From Nitratiruptor sp. SB155-2 (GTDB lineage Bacteria; Campylobacterota; Campylobacteria; Campylobacterales; Nitratiruptoraceae), in NCBI RefSeq assembly GCF_000010325.1, contig NC_009662.1, forward strand, positions 310,001-374,000: DNA of 64,000 nucleotides, in the 5' to 3' direction. Numbering within the stretch: the stretch's first letter is position 1; each line of letters opens with the position of its first letter. The position numbers were made by a program, and so were the translations under genes. The notes beneath the pieces are model-generated. The model was not told the origin of the DNA and searched no databases. It saw only the letters and a program-made list of their open reading frames with translations. Below, piece after piece: positions 43,346-52,665 of the stretch.

Positions 43346-45537
43346 AACTCCTTGTTTTCACTACAAAAAAGCAGCTGCGAAATTACGCTGCTGCTCATTC
43401 TGACACTCTTTTACCAAAACTGCTGACCATTCAAGAGTTTCTCGATAGAGCGATTCTGACAGAGAAGATATTTATCCCTCAAGAGCTGAGGCTGCATTAC
43501 TTTTATGAAGCGTGCAAAAATGTTCCACTGGAAAAACTTGGCATTGAGAAAAATTTTGAACGGTTCGTACATGAAGCAGACTTGATCTACTCATTTTTGA
43601 AAGAGGTGCATCTAGAAAAGGTGGATTTGGAAACAATCGCACAGTACGATATCTATGCATCCTATCCGGAGCATCTTGCCATCATTCAAGCGATTTACAA
43701 AAACTATAAAAAATTGCTGGATGCAAAAGGTCTTGTTGATCCTATCACTTTAGAAGATTTTGCAATCAACAATGCATACTTTGATCAGTTTGAATCGATT
43801 ACGATCTATCTTTCTGGATATTTGAGCCGGTTTGATCAAGGGATCATCAGTGCTATTCGAACTCCTGTTACCATCGAGTTGGAAGTGACACCATTCAATA
43901 CTGCTCTTGCAAAAAAGATGTTTGGGATCCAAAAGCCAGGTGTGTACCAAATTGATCAAAAAGGCAATATCGAAACGATACCAGAATATAGAGAGGAGCC
44001 GACGATTGAGGTGTGTGGTTTCCCAAAAAGAATAGAACAGACAAACTTTGTCTTTGCCAAAATAGAGGAGTTTGTTCGATCTGGAATTGATCCGCAAAAT
44101 ATCGCCGTCATTTTACCCCAAAAGGATTTTAAGGAGTTTTTGGAAGCCTTTGATCGTTTGGACAATCTCAATTTCAGTATGGGAGACTCTTTCATCTATT
44201 CAAAGCTCTATAGAAAATTGGAAGCGCTCTATCGATACTGTTATTTTGGGGAAGAGGAGTATTTGATCAAATTAAGCGAAGAGGAGATTCACACCTTTCA
44301 ATCAATCGATTCTTGGCTGAAGCTAGAGAGTTTTATCCAAAGCTTGGCTACCGATAAAGAAAAGAGGGTGATCGAGGAGAGTCTCTATCTTTTTGGAAGG
44401 CTTATCGAAAACATCGAGATTGATGTCAAGGATATGATAAAGCTGCTGCTGGAGAGACTCAAAGAGCTGAGTTTCGATGACGTTCGTGGCGGGAAAGTGA
44501 CGGTGATGGAGATGTTGGAGAGCAGAGGGTGTCGATACGAAGGTGTGGTTATCGTCGATTTCAATGAAGAGGCCGTACCAAAAATCGGTAGCGAAGATCT
44601 TTTTTTAGATACCAATCTGCGAAAAAAAACAGGGCTTCCCACTATGACGGACAAAGAGTCTTTACAAAAGCACTACTACTACCAGCTAATGCGATATGCA
44701 AAAAAGGTGGCACTCTCTTACGTCAAAAACGAAGAAAGCGATATCAGTCGCTTTTTTTATGAACTACCTTTTCAAAAACAGCAAGAAGTTCCAAAACGTT
44801 ATGAAAATGTACTCTATACGAAAACGCAAAAAGAGAATGTGTATGAAAAAGATGCAACATTTAAGTTGCCGAAAGTATTGACCCCTACAACTTTGGAGGT
44901 ACTGCTTCGATGTCCACTGCGTTACTACCTTCGTTATATCGAGCAGATCAAGGGACCAAAAGAGAAGATTGTGGGATTTGATATCCATGAGGCTATCAAT
45001 GAAGCAGTAGCTTCCAGACCCGAAAGTGTTCAAGACTATTTTGAAAAGATAATGCAAAGATTGACGAAAAACGTTTCACGGTATGAAGAGTATCGACTTC
45101 GCGTGGAATGGGAAGAGAAGCTTCGAAAATTTGCCCAGGAAGATTTTTCCCTTTTACGGGGGAAGGTGTCCATTGAGAAAAATCATGGAAGAGCATTTGG
45201 GAATTTCATTCTTGAGGCGAGGGCCGACAGAGTCGTTAAAAGAGATGGCAAGATTTTTATCTACGACTATAAAACCAATAAGACCGGCAACTATCTAAAC
45301 GTATACGAGAAGGATGAAAACAAATTGCAAGCGGAGTTTTACGCCTACATTTGGCAAAGCGACGAGGTCTATTTTTGGGATTTGTATAACGTGAAGTTGC
45401 AGCGTATCGATACTTCCAAAGCAAAGGAACAGATTGAGAAGGCGATCGAGAAACTCGTAGGGGTTACAAAAAAGAGTGAAGATTTGAACTATTGTAAATA
45501 TTGCCTCTATAAATTTGGATGCAAGGGGCTTACATGA
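43342..45537 (+). CDS. addB: AddB-like PD-(D/E)XK nuclease subunit
   Basis: The 731-residue protein has the AddB layout: a degenerate helicase-like N-terminal part, and a C-terminal nuclease with RADRVVKRDGKIFIYDYKTN (Asp and Asp-Tyr-Lys of motif II and III). An Fe-S cluster is suggested by LLRCPLRYYLRY and the end CKYCLYKFGC. With AddA it would resect double-strand breaks for recombination. Campylobacterota AddB proteins diverge strongly, so a name by position beside addA helps. The ATG overlaps hemN (ATGA). Confidence 0.83.
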   Translation: MKLLVFTTKKQLRNYAAAHSDTLLPKLLTIQEFLDRAILTEKIFIPQELRLHYFYEACKNVPLEKLGIEKNFERFVHEADLIYSFLKEVHLEKVDLETIAQYDIYASYPEHLAIIQAIYKNYKKLLDAKGLVDPITLEDFAINNAYFDQFESITIYLSGYLSRFDQGIISAIRTPVTIELEVTPFNTALAKKMFGIQKPGVYQIDQKGNIETIPEYREEPTIEVCGFPKRIEQTNFVFAKIEEFVRSGIDPQNIAVILPQKDFKEFLEAFDRLDNLNFSMGDSFIYSKLYRKLEALYRYCYFGEEEYLIKLSEEEIHTFQSIDSWLKLESFIQSLATDKEKRVIEESLYLFGRLIENIEIDVKDMIKLLLERLKELSFDDVRGGKVTVMEMLESRGCRYEGVVIVDFNEEAVPKIGSEDLFLDTNLRKKTGLPTMTDKESLQKHYYYQLMRYAKKVALSYVKNEESDISRFFYELPFQKQQEVPKRYENVLYTKTQKENVYEKDATFKLPKVLTPTTLEVLLRCPLRYYLRYIEQIKGPKEKIVGFDIHEAINEAVASRPESVQDYFEKIMQRLTKNVSRYEEYRLRVEWEEKLRKFAQEDFSLLRGKVSIEKNHGRAFGNFILEARADRVVKRDGKIFIYDYKTNKTGNYLNVYEKDENKLQAEFYAYIWQSDEVYFWDLYNVKLQRIDTSKAKEQIEKAIEKLVGVTKKSEDLNYCKYCLYKFGCKGLT

Positions 45538-48101
45538 ACCTTATCGCCCTCAAGGCGAGTGCCGGGACCGGAAAAACATACAGTTTGGCGCTTTACTATC
45601 TTGCGAGACTTTTTGAAGGGGCAAATCCCTATGATATTGTGGCCATCACCTTTACCAATAAAGCGGCCAACGAGATGCGAGAGCGGGTGATTGATTTTTT
45701 GTTTGATCTGGATGAGGAGAAACTGGAACAAATTGCTTCGATTATACAAAAAGACCCTAAAACTCTCTCTATGAAACAGCAGCAAGTCATCCGAAAGTTT
45801 CTTGTAAGTCGTCTCAATATCCTCACAATCGATGCGTTCGTACAAAAGATTTTGAGAAAATTCGCCTTTTTCGCCAGCCTTTCCCCCGATTTTACCATCG
45901 AGACAATCGAAGTTTTTGAGTCTTTCATCAATGCACTGGAAGAAAAAGAGTTTATGAGATTGACCAATTTTGCAAAGTGGTTTGGACAGAGTGGAATTGG
46001 TACTTTTTTTGATACGCTCTATGAAAAAGACAAAGAGCTTCCTGCCGTTCAGTGTACGATTCAGGATAATATGGAAGAAGTACTCTCTTTGTATCACAAA
46101 ATAGTAGAGCATATCCATAATGTGGGTACAGAAGCGAAAAAGCGAGATTTTCAACCGGTAGCCAGAGTGGAAGAGTTTCTCTTTACAAAAAGTGGCGGGA
46201 TAAGAGCGTGGCTAATGAAAGAGGAGTTTAAGATTCCAGGAGTTCCCGCATCACACGAGGTTCAAGAGATTTTCGTGCAGCTCAAAAATGCGATAAAAAA
46301 ATATTACGACTTTAAAGAGGCGAAATTTTTACAAACGCTGTTTGATTATTACGAGCAGTTTAAAATCCAGAGAAAAAGGCTCATTGCTCAAAGGAATGCT
46401 CTAGATTTTACCGACATCAAGCATTATACGTACGATTTACTACAAGATTCCATAGAAAAAGATTTTCTCTATTTCAGGCTCGATAGCAAAATATCACACA
46501 TTCTATTTGACGAATTTCAAGACACCTCTGTGGAGGATTGGAAAATATTTGAACCTTTGGTCGATGAGATAGCAAGCGGAATGGGGGTTCAAGAACAGCG
46601 CAGTTTTTTTTACGTTGGAGACGTGAAACAGGCTATTTATGGATTTCGAGGAGGGCAGGCAGAACTTTTCGACTGGGTGGCACGACGCTATGGCATGCAG
46701 ATCGAAGAGCTTGATGTCAATTACCGTTCACGTTCGAATATCGTCGAATATGTCAATGAGATGTTTGGGCTTGAACAAAAAAGCGATAAAACGGGCGGCT
46801 ATGTGGAAGTACGGGAGAGTGAATCGCTCCTTGAAGACCTGCAAGCAAAAGTACAGATGCTTTTGGATAGCGGCGTACAAGAAGATCAAATCGCCATCCT
46901 TGTCCCTACGAATAACGATGTTTTTCAAGTTGCCGATTTCTTGCAAGAATCACTTGGTTTGAAGGCAACTACCAGCAGTTCCAAACTTCTTATCCATCAG
47001 CCTTATGCAAAAGCGATCATCGAGGCAATAAAGTATATCTATTCCAAAGAGAAGATCCATCTTTTCAATTTTCAAAGTGTCGCTTCACAAGAGCTTGATA
47101 CGTTCAAAGAGCATAAGCCGGTTCAGCTTATTCGAAAGATTGCAGATCGGTATGATTTGTGGGATGACTCGGTTTTAGAACTTTTGGAGCATTCTGTGAC
47201 ATATAAAGATATCGAAGAGTTTGTAGAAAAAATTGATCAATGTGGTATTGAAGTACAAAGTGCAAGCCAGGGAGTTGAGGTCCTTACTGTTCATAAATCC
47301 AAAGGCCTTGCATTTGAACATACTATCGTTCTGGATCGACTGGGTTTGGATCGATCGAGAAAAGAGAACATTATCTTCGATTATGAGGGGATCGATCTAA
47401 AAAGAGTTGTCTTACGGCAAAAGGGAAGAGAACAATTTGATCAAGAATATCGACAACTGCTTGAAAAAGAGGAGCAAAAAGAGCTACAAGAGCTTCGAAA
47501 TGTTGCATATGTAGCTTTGACACGTGCAAAGGATTCTTTGATCGTCTTGAAAAATCCGAACTCAAAACGGTACGGATTTTTACAAGAGACGCGAAGAGGA
47601 GAAGTTGTGGCGCAAAAAAGCGGGAATGATGAGAAAATAGTACCCTTTGCATGGAAAATGAGAAACTACGGGAAACAGGAGATTATCGAAGAGGCAGAAT
47701 ATAGGCCGAACGATTTTAAAGCGATTTATAAAGGAGAAGCGTATCATCAATCTTTGGAGATCGGTTTTGCATACGCCAAAAGCCGGTTTGCACTGTTGAG
47801 TGATTTGGAGCATATGCAAGAAGAGGTGGAAAAAGTCCAGGAAATGATTGAAAAAAGATTTAAACCGATCTGTTACAAAGAGATTCCATTTGTGAGTGGA
47901 GATAAGCTTGGTATAATTGACCTACTTATAGAAGAAGATGAACGCTATATCATCATAGACTATAAAAGTACTAGGCCTCATGATGAGAGCGGATACATAA
48001 AACAGGTTCAGTTTTACAAAGAATCGATAGAAAAGATCACAGGAAAAAAAGCTGAAGGGTATCTTCTTTATATCGATGAATTACAACTAAAAAAGGTTTG
48101 A
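45534..48101 (+). CDS. addA: AddA-like helicase-nuclease (UvrD family)
   Basis: The 855-residue protein is a superfamily 1 helicase with Walker A KASAGTGKTYSLA at the N-terminus, ITFTNKAANEM (motif Ia), ILFDEFQDTS (motif II), GDVKQAIYGFRGG (motif III), VLTVHKSKGLAFE (motif V) and VALTRAKDSL (motif VI). The C-terminal nuclease has IIIDYKSTRP. This is the active motor of the AddAB break-processing enzyme. The ATG at 45534 overlaps addB (ATGA); an upstream extension inside addB is not needed. Confidence 0.9.
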   Translation: MNLIALKASAGTGKTYSLALYYLARLFEGANPYDIVAITFTNKAANEMRERVIDFLFDLDEEKLEQIASIIQKDPKTLSMKQQQVIRKFLVSRLNILTIDAFVQKILRKFAFFASLSPDFTIETIEVFESFINALEEKEFMRLTNFAKWFGQSGIGTFFDTLYEKDKELPAVQCTIQDNMEEVLSLYHKIVEHIHNVGTEAKKRDFQPVARVEEFLFTKSGGIRAWLMKEEFKIPGVPASHEVQEIFVQLKNAIKKYYDFKEAKFLQTLFDYYEQFKIQRKRLIAQRNALDFTDIKHYTYDLLQDSIEKDFLYFRLDSKISHILFDEFQDTSVEDWKIFEPLVDEIASGMGVQEQRSFFYVGDVKQAIYGFRGGQAELFDWVARRYGMQIEELDVNYRSRSNIVEYVNEMFGLEQKSDKTGGYVEVRESESLLEDLQAKVQMLLDSGVQEDQIAILVPTNNDVFQVADFLQESLGLKATTSSSKLLIHQPYAKAIIEAIKYIYSKEKIHLFNFQSVASQELDTFKEHKPVQLIRKIADRYDLWDDSVLELLEHSVTYKDIEEFVEKIDQCGIEVQSASQGVEVLTVHKSKGLAFEHTIVLDRLGLDRSRKENIIFDYEGIDLKRVVLRQKGREQFDQEYRQLLEKEEQKELQELRNVAYVALTRAKDSLIVLKNPNSKRYGFLQETRRGEVVAQKSGNDEKIVPFAWKMRNYGKQEIIEEAEYRPNDFKAIYKGEAYHQSLEIGFAYAKSRFALLSDLEHMQEEVEKVQEMIEKRFKPICYKEIPFVSGDKLGIIDLLIEEDERYIIIDYKSTRPHDESGYIKQVQFYKESIEKITGKKAEGYLLYIDELQLKKV

Positions 48102-49378
48102 GCGTGTTTGAGTTTACTTCAGTGAGCGATGCTTGTATCAAATGTGGAAAATGTATTCCCACATGTACCATACATCAGGTGAACCCTGATGAGGTTACGA
48201 GTCCAAGGGGGTTTATTGAACTGCTTGGGGATTATCAAAAGGGCGAGATTGAACTGGATAAAACGGCCAAGGATATTTTTGAGAGCTGTTTTTTATGTAC
48301 CAACTGTGTGGATGTCTGTCCAAACTCTTTACCAACAGATATGATTATAGAAGAGGTTCGACACGATATCGCTCAAAAATATGGAATTGCCTGGTATAAA
48401 AGGGCGTTTTTTTGGCTTCTTCGAAACAGATGGGCAATGGATCTTTTTAGTAAACTGGGATACGTTTTTAAAAGCTGTGTACTGCAAAATGAACCCAAAA
48501 GAAGAGGACTCCTTCCAAAGTTTGATCTACCGATGATCAAAAAAGATAGGCTTTTGCCATCCATGAAAAGTAAAAGCTTTTTGAATAGCTACCCAAACCG
48601 TATCAATAAAAATGGCAAAAGAAAAGTCGCTATTTTCATCGGTTGTTTGGCAAATTACAACTATACGGAGATCGGCGATGGGCTGGTGGAAATTTTAAAA
48701 ACGCTAGATTACGAGATTTTTATTCCTAAAAAGCAGCTTTGCTGCGGAGCCCCTGCCTATTTTACGGGGGACTTTGATACAGTGGAGTATCTTACAAAAA
48801 AGAATATAGAATATTTTGAAACATTTATCGATGAAGTGGAAGCTATCGTCATACCAGAGGCCACCTGCAGTGCTATGATCAAGCATGACTGGGAGGTCTT
48901 TTTTACCAATCGCGGTATGCAAGAGTGGGCGCAAAGGGCAAAGAAAGTGAATGAAAAGATTTTCATGGCGACCGAGTGGTTGGCTAACCATACAAATCTC
49001 AAAGAGCTTTTAGAACAAAAAGGGAAAAGATTTGAGGAGGTTGTAACCTACCACGATGCGTGCCATGCAAGAAAGGTACAGGGTATTTGGAAGGAGCCAA
49101 GAGAGCTGATCGGAAAATCTTTTCAGCTTGTAGAGATGGAAGATCCGAACAGATGTTGTGGTTTTGGCGGCGTCACGATACAAACGGAAAAATTCCATCT
49201 GGCACAGGCTGCCGGGAAACCGAAAGCTGCCATGATTGAAAAAAGTGGTGCCAAAATCGTTTCGGCGGAGTGTAGCGCGTGCCGTGTACAGATCAGCAAT
49301 GCGTTGTATCAAAACGGTGTGGATGCAGTTTTTAAAAATCCGATAGAATTGATCGCAAAAGCTTTAAAAGAGTCTTAA
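48098..49378 (+). CDS. GlcF/GlpC-like Fe-S electron-transfer protein
   Basis: The 426-residue protein has two [4Fe-4S] motifs, CIKCGKCIPTC and CFLCTNCVDVCP, in its first 75 residues. Two CCG domains follow, with LCCGAPAYF and RCCGFGG. Such proteins pass electrons from 2-hydroxy-acid or glycerol-3-phosphate dehydrogenases to quinones. A GlcD-type flavoprotein lies at 23815 and may be the partner, though they are not in one operon. Start is TTG 48098 overlapping addA, or GTG 48104. The neighbour order DUF2603-hemN-(Fe-S protein) recalls the Helicobacter hemN region, with addBA added here. Confidence 0.85.
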   Translation: MSVFEFTSVSDACIKCGKCIPTCTIHQVNPDEVTSPRGFIELLGDYQKGEIELDKTAKDIFESCFLCTNCVDVCPNSLPTDMIIEEVRHDIAQKYGIAWYKRAFFWLLRNRWAMDLFSKLGYVFKSCVLQNEPKRRGLLPKFDLPMIKKDRLLPSMKSKSFLNSYPNRINKNGKRKVAIFIGCLANYNYTEIGDGLVEILKTLDYEIFIPKKQLCCGAPAYFTGDFDTVEYLTKKNIEYFETFIDEVEAIVIPEATCSAMIKHDWEVFFTNRGMQEWAQRAKKVNEKIFMATEWLANHTNLKELLEQKGKRFEEVVTYHDACHARKVQGIWKEPRELIGKSFQLVEMEDPNRCCGFGGVTIQTEKFHLAQAAGKPKAAMIEKSGAKIVSAECSACRVQISNALYQNGVDAVFKNPIELIAKALKES

Positions 49379-49390
49379 TTTTTGTTACAT

Positions 49391-49396
49391 TACAAT
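49391..49396 (+). promoter_or_regulatory. -10 box of the alpha carbonic anhydrase
   Basis: TACAAT lies 35 bases before the ATG in the 53-base gap after the Fe-S gene; AAAGGA is the ribosome site. No clear -35. Confidence 0.45.
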
Positions 49397-49431
49397 AGTT
49401 TGGTTGTTTTAGTAGCTATAAAAGGATTTGT

Positions 49432-50172
49432 ATGAAAAAACTATTGATGATAGCAGCTTTTGGTACATTTATGTTTGCAGGGGTTACTGGGGAAGGGCAT
49501 CATGCCGATCATTGGAGCTATTCCGGTAATATGGGACCACAGCACTGGGGTGATATAGATCCAAAGTTTCGGATGTGTGCTTTGGGTGTCAACCAGTCCC
49601 CCATCGATATGGATCGCTTTGTCGATGCAAAACTTCCAAAACTCAAAATAACGTACGCAGGAATAGCAAAAGAGGTCGTCTATAATGGTCATACGATTAA
49701 GGTAACTACATTAGGGAAAAACGAGGTGGTTATAGATGGCAAACCTTTCATGCTCATGCAGTTTCATTTTCATACACCAAGCGAAAACAAGATAGCTGGA
49801 AAACAGTTTCCTATGGAAGCACACTTTGTTCACAAAAGTAAAGACGGAGAGTATCTTGTCATAGCTTTAATGTTCAAAGAAGGGAGAAAAAATAGCGCTT
49901 TGCAGAAAGTCTTGAATGATTTAAGCACGGAAGTCGGTAAAAAGCGTATGCTAAGAGAAATGTTTAATCCTGGTGATTTTTTTCCAAGAAAACTGGATTA
50001 TTACCGATATGATGGCTCGTTTACAACGCCTCCTTGTACGGAAGGTGTACGATGGATTGTCCTCAAAAATCCTGTGGAAGCCAGTAAAGAACAGATTGCA
50101 ATGATGCATGAAATCATGCATGACAATAGCCGACCTGTGCAACCACTGAAAGCACGAGTCATTTTAAAATAA
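49432..50172 (+). CDS. cah: periplasmic alpha-class carbonic anhydrase
   Basis: This zinc enzyme hydrates CO2 outside the cytoplasmic membrane. The 246-residue protein has a signal peptide (MKKLLMIAAFGTFMFAG), then HWSYSGNMGPQHWGDI, QSPIDM, the ligands in MQFHFHTPSEN and MEAHFVHK, and GSFTTPPCTEGVRWIV with the conserved Thr and Cys. In thermophilic vent relatives this class is notably heat-stable. It is the third carbonic anhydrase class in the window and the only exported one. Confidence 0.95.
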   Translation: MKKLLMIAAFGTFMFAGVTGEGHHADHWSYSGNMGPQHWGDIDPKFRMCALGVNQSPIDMDRFVDAKLPKLKITYAGIAKEVVYNGHTIKVTTLGKNEVVIDGKPFMLMQFHFHTPSENKIAGKQFPMEAHFVHKSKDGEYLVIALMFKEGRKNSALQKVLNDLSTEVGKKRMLREMFNPGDFFPRKLDYYRYDGSFTTPPCTEGVRWIVLKNPVEASKEQIAMMHEIMHDNSRPVQPLKARVILK

Positions 50173-50181
50173 GGAAACACA

Positions 50182-51684
50182 ATGAATCTATCTATGCTTA
50201 AAAAGATCCAGTACGCCAACATCCTTTCCATTGTTCTTTTTTCTATAACAGTCACTGTCGAGATATTTAAGTCTGGATTTGACTGGATTTTTATATTAAA
50301 TATCATCAATTTCATCTGTGCATGGATTATTTTTGTCAGTGTCATAAAGATTCAAAAAACATTGAGGGTGCTTTCTACTGTTATTCAAAAAGCGAAAAAT
50401 GGTATCTTTAACTACTCATTTACTATAAACGATACTGGTGTTATTAAACTTATGGGAGAGAACCTTACCGCATTTATGAATGAGGTGGAAACCTTTTTAA
50501 GTGACACCGATAGAGTACTTAAAGATATTGATCACAAGCGCTTCAGTGTTATTGATCCAGATCGGTACAACGGGGAATTTAAAAAAATAGCTCTTTCGAT
50601 CAATCATTCTGTCGAAAATATTCAGGCAAAAGAGAGATTTGTTGAAAAAGAGGAACTCAATTTCAAAATAGGAAAGTTAGGAGGCGGAGTGGCCGGTGGA
50701 CTCAATGTGATTAAAGAAGATTTATTGCACTCTATTGAAAAAGTAAAAAAGATTGTAGCCAACTCCAATAATATTTCCGATGAAGCTGAAGATGTGAACA
50801 AACTTCTTGATGACGTCGTTGTAAAACTGGATCAACTTCTAACCCTTATCCACAAATCAAACAAAATGACCGAATCGCTCAACAAAAAAGCAGAAAATGT
50901 AGGGGATATTATTAAACTGATCAACGATATCGCTGACCAAACGAATCTTTTGGCTCTCAACGCCGCTATCGAAGCAGCACGTGCCGGAGAATTGGGTAAA
51001 GGCTTCAGCGTTGTCGCTGATGAAGTAAGAAAACTTGCTGAAAAGACCCAGAAGTCAACGGAAGAGGTTCGAAAAGTCCTCGAATTGCTCCAGAACGAGA
51101 GTCGAGAAAGTGTACAAAATGCCAAAAAAATGGAACGCATTGCAAATGAGTCGACAGGCCTTGTCGAAAATTTTAAAAATTCACTTACTGATTTTACCGC
51201 GCATGCTGTCCGCTCCAAGATTTTGGCAGACTCCATTGCCAACACACTGACTATTACCAAATTTAAACTAGATCATGTCATTTATAAAAACCAAGTGATT
51301 TATCACAACTTCTTCATTGGAAAAATAGAAAACTCCTATGTGGATGAGAAGCATTGCGACTTTGGACGGTGGTATTACAATCAAGGAAAAGAGATTTACA
51401 AGGAGATACCACTCTATTTTGAGATAGAAAAGCCTCATACCAAACTGCATAAACTTGCAAAAGAGATCATTGAAATTATAGAACAACCAGATTTTGACAA
51501 TTATGTTTTGGCCCATAAAGATGAGATATATAATAAATTTGTAGAAATGGAAAATGCTTCTTCGCAGCTTTTTGAACTTCTAGATAGGCTTTTGCATGAG
51601 TATGAACTCCATCTCAATAAAGAAACTATCGATGTGGAAGTGGTTGAAAAAGAGCAGACTCCGGCATTAATCAATGCTTCATAA
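50182..51684 (+). CDS. methyl-accepting chemotaxis protein with C-terminal CZB domain
   Basis: The 500-residue receptor has two N-terminal membrane helices (about 10-27 and 33-52) separated by only a few residues, so it has almost no periplasmic sensor. The signalling hairpin is typical: [20 protein letters not shown] then [17 protein letters not shown]. At the C-terminus a zinc-binding CZB domain is seen: [19 protein letters not shown] and PHTKLHKLA supply the His and Cys ligands. It probably senses a cytoplasmic cue; in other bacteria CZB domains respond to zinc, pH or HOCl. Confidence 0.92.
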   Translation: MNLSMLKKIQYANILSIVLFSITVTVEIFKSGFDWIFILNIINFICAWIIFVSVIKIQKTLRVLSTVIQKAKNGIFNYSFTINDTGVIKLMGENLTAFMNEVETFLSDTDRVLKDIDHKRFSVIDPDRYNGEFKKIALSINHSVENIQAKERFVEKEELNFKIGKLGGGVAGGLNVIKEDLLHSIEKVKKIVANSNNISDEAEDVNKLLDDVVVKLDQLLTLIHKSNKMTESLNKKAENVGDIIKLINDIADQTNLLALNAAIEAARAGELGKGFSVVADEVRKLAEKTQKSTEEVRKVLELLQNESRESVQNAKKMERIANESTGLVENFKNSLTDFTAHAVRSKILADSIANTLTITKFKLDHVIYKNQVIYHNFFIGKIENSYVDEKHCDFGRWYYNQGKEIYKEIPLYFEIEKPHTKLHKLAKEIIEIIEQPDFDNYVLAHKDEIYNKFVEMENASSQLFELLDRLLHEYELHLNKETIDVEVVEKEQTPALINAS

Positions 51685-51690
51685 ATAAGA

Positions 51691-51716
51691 TATAATTTCC
51701 CTTGTAAAAACAAGGG
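51691..51716 (+). promoter_or_regulatory. lgt -10 box and hairpin over its ribosome site
   Basis: TATAAT at 51691-51696 gives a transcript starting near 51703. CCCTTGT (51699-51705) and ACAAGGG (51710-51716) form a perfect 7-bp stem with an AAAA loop; its 3' arm is part of the lgt ribosome site AAGGGAG. Read-through from the chemoreceptor gene would fold the hairpin and hide the site, whereas a transcript starting at 51703 lacks most of the 5' arm. Confidence 0.5.
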
Positions 51717-51721
51717 AGACT

Positions 51722-52546
51722 ATGACATACTGGAATCATATCTACGAACACTTCAATCCGATCGCTTTCACAATATTTGATGTACCGGTGCATTGGTATG
51801 GGATCATGTATGTTCTTGCACTTTTGGTGGCTCTTTTGGTGGCTCAATGGATCGTTAAAAAAGATAATCTACCTTTTACCAAGGAAGAACTTGATATCTA
51901 TTTTATCTGGGCAGAAATTGGAGTTATTTTAGGTGCAAGAATTGGCTATATACTCTTTTATGATCCTCATACAAACTACTATCTTACTCATCCATGGCAA
52001 ATCTTCAATCCTTTTATGAATGGTCATTTCGTGGGTATCAGGGGGTTCAGCTATCACGGTGCTATTATCGGCTTTTTAATTGCGACCTATCTTTACGCAA
52101 GGAGATACAAAAAAGATTTTTGGAAATTGATGGATTTAGTAGCACTATCTGTACCTTTAGGATATGTTTTTGGTCGAATCGGAAACTTTTTGAATCAAGA
52201 ACTTGTTGGACGAGAGACGGATATGCCATGGGGTATCTATGTAGATGGCACTTTGCGACATCCTTCCCAGCTTTACGAAGCATTGACAGAAGGACTGTTG
52301 ACTTTTATCATTTTATATTTTTACAGAAAAAAGAAGCATTTTGACGGAGAATTGATCGCTTTGTACGGAGTACTATATGGTACATTTCGTTTTCTGTGTG
52401 AATTTTTTAGAGCTCCAGATATTCAACTTGGATTTATTTGCTGCGGTTGGATGACGATGGGACAGATTCTTTCACTTGCTATGATTGTATTATCTGGTAT
52501 AGTCTATGTCTATTTGAGAAACACTAAATACGGGAGGGTACAATGA
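51722..52546 (+). CDS. lgt: phosphatidylglycerol-prolipoprotein diacylglyceryl transferase
   Basis: Lgt attaches diacylglycerol to the lipobox Cys of prolipoproteins in the inner membrane. The 274-residue protein has about seven membrane helices, [35 protein letters not shown] with the catalytic His of the HGG/HGA region, and [16 protein letters not shown]. This last stretch is the Lgt signature. Transcription may come from its own -10. Confidence 0.95.
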   Translation: MTYWNHIYEHFNPIAFTIFDVPVHWYGIMYVLALLVALLVAQWIVKKDNLPFTKEELDIYFIWAEIGVILGARIGYILFYDPHTNYYLTHPWQIFNPFMNGHFVGIRGFSYHGAIIGFLIATYLYARRYKKDFWKLMDLVALSVPLGYVFGRIGNFLNQELVGRETDMPWGIYVDGTLRHPSQLYEALTEGLLTFIILYFYRKKKHFDGELIALYGVLYGTFRFLCEFFRAPDIQLGFICCGWMTMGQILSLAMIVLSGIVYVYLRNTKYGRVQ

Positions 52547-52665
52547 GTGATACACATATGATAGGACTGTATGCAACGTTTATATTCATGATCATATTGG
52601 CCATTATGCCTTATGTGGTGATCAAGTATGTCAAAAAAAGAGGAAGGGACGGCTTGAAGAAATAG
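52543..52665 (+). CDS. 40-residue single-helix membrane protein
   Basis: The frame overlaps the lgt stop as ATGA and has GGGAGGGT 8 bases upstream, so it is likely translated. It encodes MSDTHMIGL, one membrane helix ([18 protein letters not shown]), then a basic tail [12 protein letters not shown] that should face the cytoplasm. Its stop is directly next to the convergent PerM-type gene. It resembles no family I know; small CcoQ- or YnhF-type proteins have the same form. Confidence 0.6.
   Translation: MSDTHMIGLYATFIFMIILAIMPYVVIKYVKKRGRDGLKK

Noticed and set aside
43342-48101. addB-addA as a phage-defence system.
   Set aside because: The motifs and gene order fit the housekeeping AddAB recombination nuclease; nothing mobile adjoins it.
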